In this document: positions 33,290 through 33,404 of the stretch, in pieces
Numbering within the stretch: the first letter of the stretch is position 1
Layout of the letters: each line of letters begins with the position of its first letter
Assembly: GCA_027622495.1 (NCBI GenBank)
Contig: JAQBYL010000003.1
Location: 1 to 33,404 of the forward strand
Length of the DNA stretch: 33,404 bases
From: Pseudomonadota bacterium
Lineage (GTDB): Bacteria > Pseudomonadota > Gammaproteobacteria > Pseudomonadales > Azotimanducaceae
Reading direction: 5' to 3'
Translations under genes and position numbers: made by a program
The notes under the pieces: generated by a model
Database searches by the model: none
Seen by the model: the letters and a program-made list of their open reading frames with translations, nothing else
Told to the model about the DNA's origin: nothing

Positions 33290-33404
33290 GTGTATTACCC
33301 GGCGATCGACCCGATCATCTTCTCGCTCGGACCGCTCGCGATCCGCTGGTATGGTCTGAGCTACGTTCTCGGCTTTGCCAGTTTCTGGTGGCTCGGTTTG
33401 TGGC
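33290..33404 (+). CDS. lgt: Prolipoprotein diacylglyceryl transferase (3' end outside window)
   Basis: Inner-membrane enzyme that adds diacylglycerol to the lipobox cysteine of prolipoproteins. Only the first 38 codons are visible. From the GTG at 33290 the product reads YYPAIDPIIFSLGPLAIRWYG and continues into a hydrophobic helix (LSYVLGFASFWWLGLW), closely like the E. coli Lgt N-terminus FDPVIFSIGPVALHWYG. AAAGGA lies about 8 nt upstream. The position after rppH-ptsP matches Pseudomonas, where lgt-thyA follows. Truncated by the window edge, not broken. Confidence 0.92.
   Translation, partial: MYYPAIDPIIFSLGPLAIRWYGLSYVLGFASFWWLGLW

Noticed and set aside
1..33404. Mobile elements, CRISPR arrays, tRNA or rRNA genes
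   Set aside because: No transposase, integrase, spaced-repeat array or tRNA-like cloverleaf was recognised; the only tandem array (28639-28814) has no spacers.

Overview
The window is a dense, mostly housekeeping stretch of a gammaproteobacterial chromosome. The evidence is gene order. zapA – 6S RNA – 5-formyl-THF cyclo-ligase beside ygfB-pepP-ubiH-gcv matches the classic enterobacterial/pseudomonad block. rppH-ptsP-...-lgt, serA next to a D-2-hydroxyglutarate dehydrogenase, and rpiA/ilvA resemble Pseudomonas-type order. A split glycine decarboxylase (gcvPA+gcvPB) argues against an enteric bacterium. The genus cannot be named from sequence alone. I see no phage, transposon, CRISPR array, tRNA or rRNA.

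Layout. (1) 2-5682: the 3' part of a type IV pilus/twitching chemosensory kinase gene (ChpA/PilL type, 5' end outside the window), translationally coupled to a CheW-like adaptor. (2) 8429-5687, minus strand: metK-metF-rsmE, which covers SAM synthesis, methyl-THF supply and an rRNA methyltransferase. (3) 8601-11775: tkt-pgk. (4) serA (minus) diverges from a D-2-hydroxyglutarate dehydrogenase-type FAD oxidase (plus). (5) rpiA (minus) diverges from ilvA (plus). (6) 18873-16767, minus strand: zapB-like, zapA, 6S RNA, fau, def. (7) 18984-26570, plus strand: ygfB-pepP-ubiH, then gcvT-gcvH-gcvPA-gcvPB. (8) A YyaL/DUF255 thioredoxin-fold protein (minus) diverges from rppH-ptsP (plus), with an array of 22-bp tandem repeats between them. 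(9) An SDR with an altered catalytic motif and an NRDE/TANGO2 protein (minus), then the first 38 codons of lgt.

Functional theme. Much of the window serves one-carbon metabolism. SerA starts serine synthesis, the glycine cleavage system makes methylene-THF, MetF reduces it, MetK makes SAM, RsmE uses SAM, Fau rescues 5-formyl-THF and Def removes formyl groups from nascent proteins. SerA and the adjacent FAD oxidase probably form a 2-hydroxyglutarate redox couple.

The least explained features are: the 22-bp minisatellite between yyaL and rppH, which carries the putative yyaL Shine-Dalgarno sequence at one end and a terminator-like fold reading toward rppH; six convergent gene pairs with essentially no space between stop codons; G/C homopolymer tracts inside core enzyme genes; and the SDR that lacks the canonical Tyr/Lys pair. 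I found no clear candidate for an entirely new multi-gene system.
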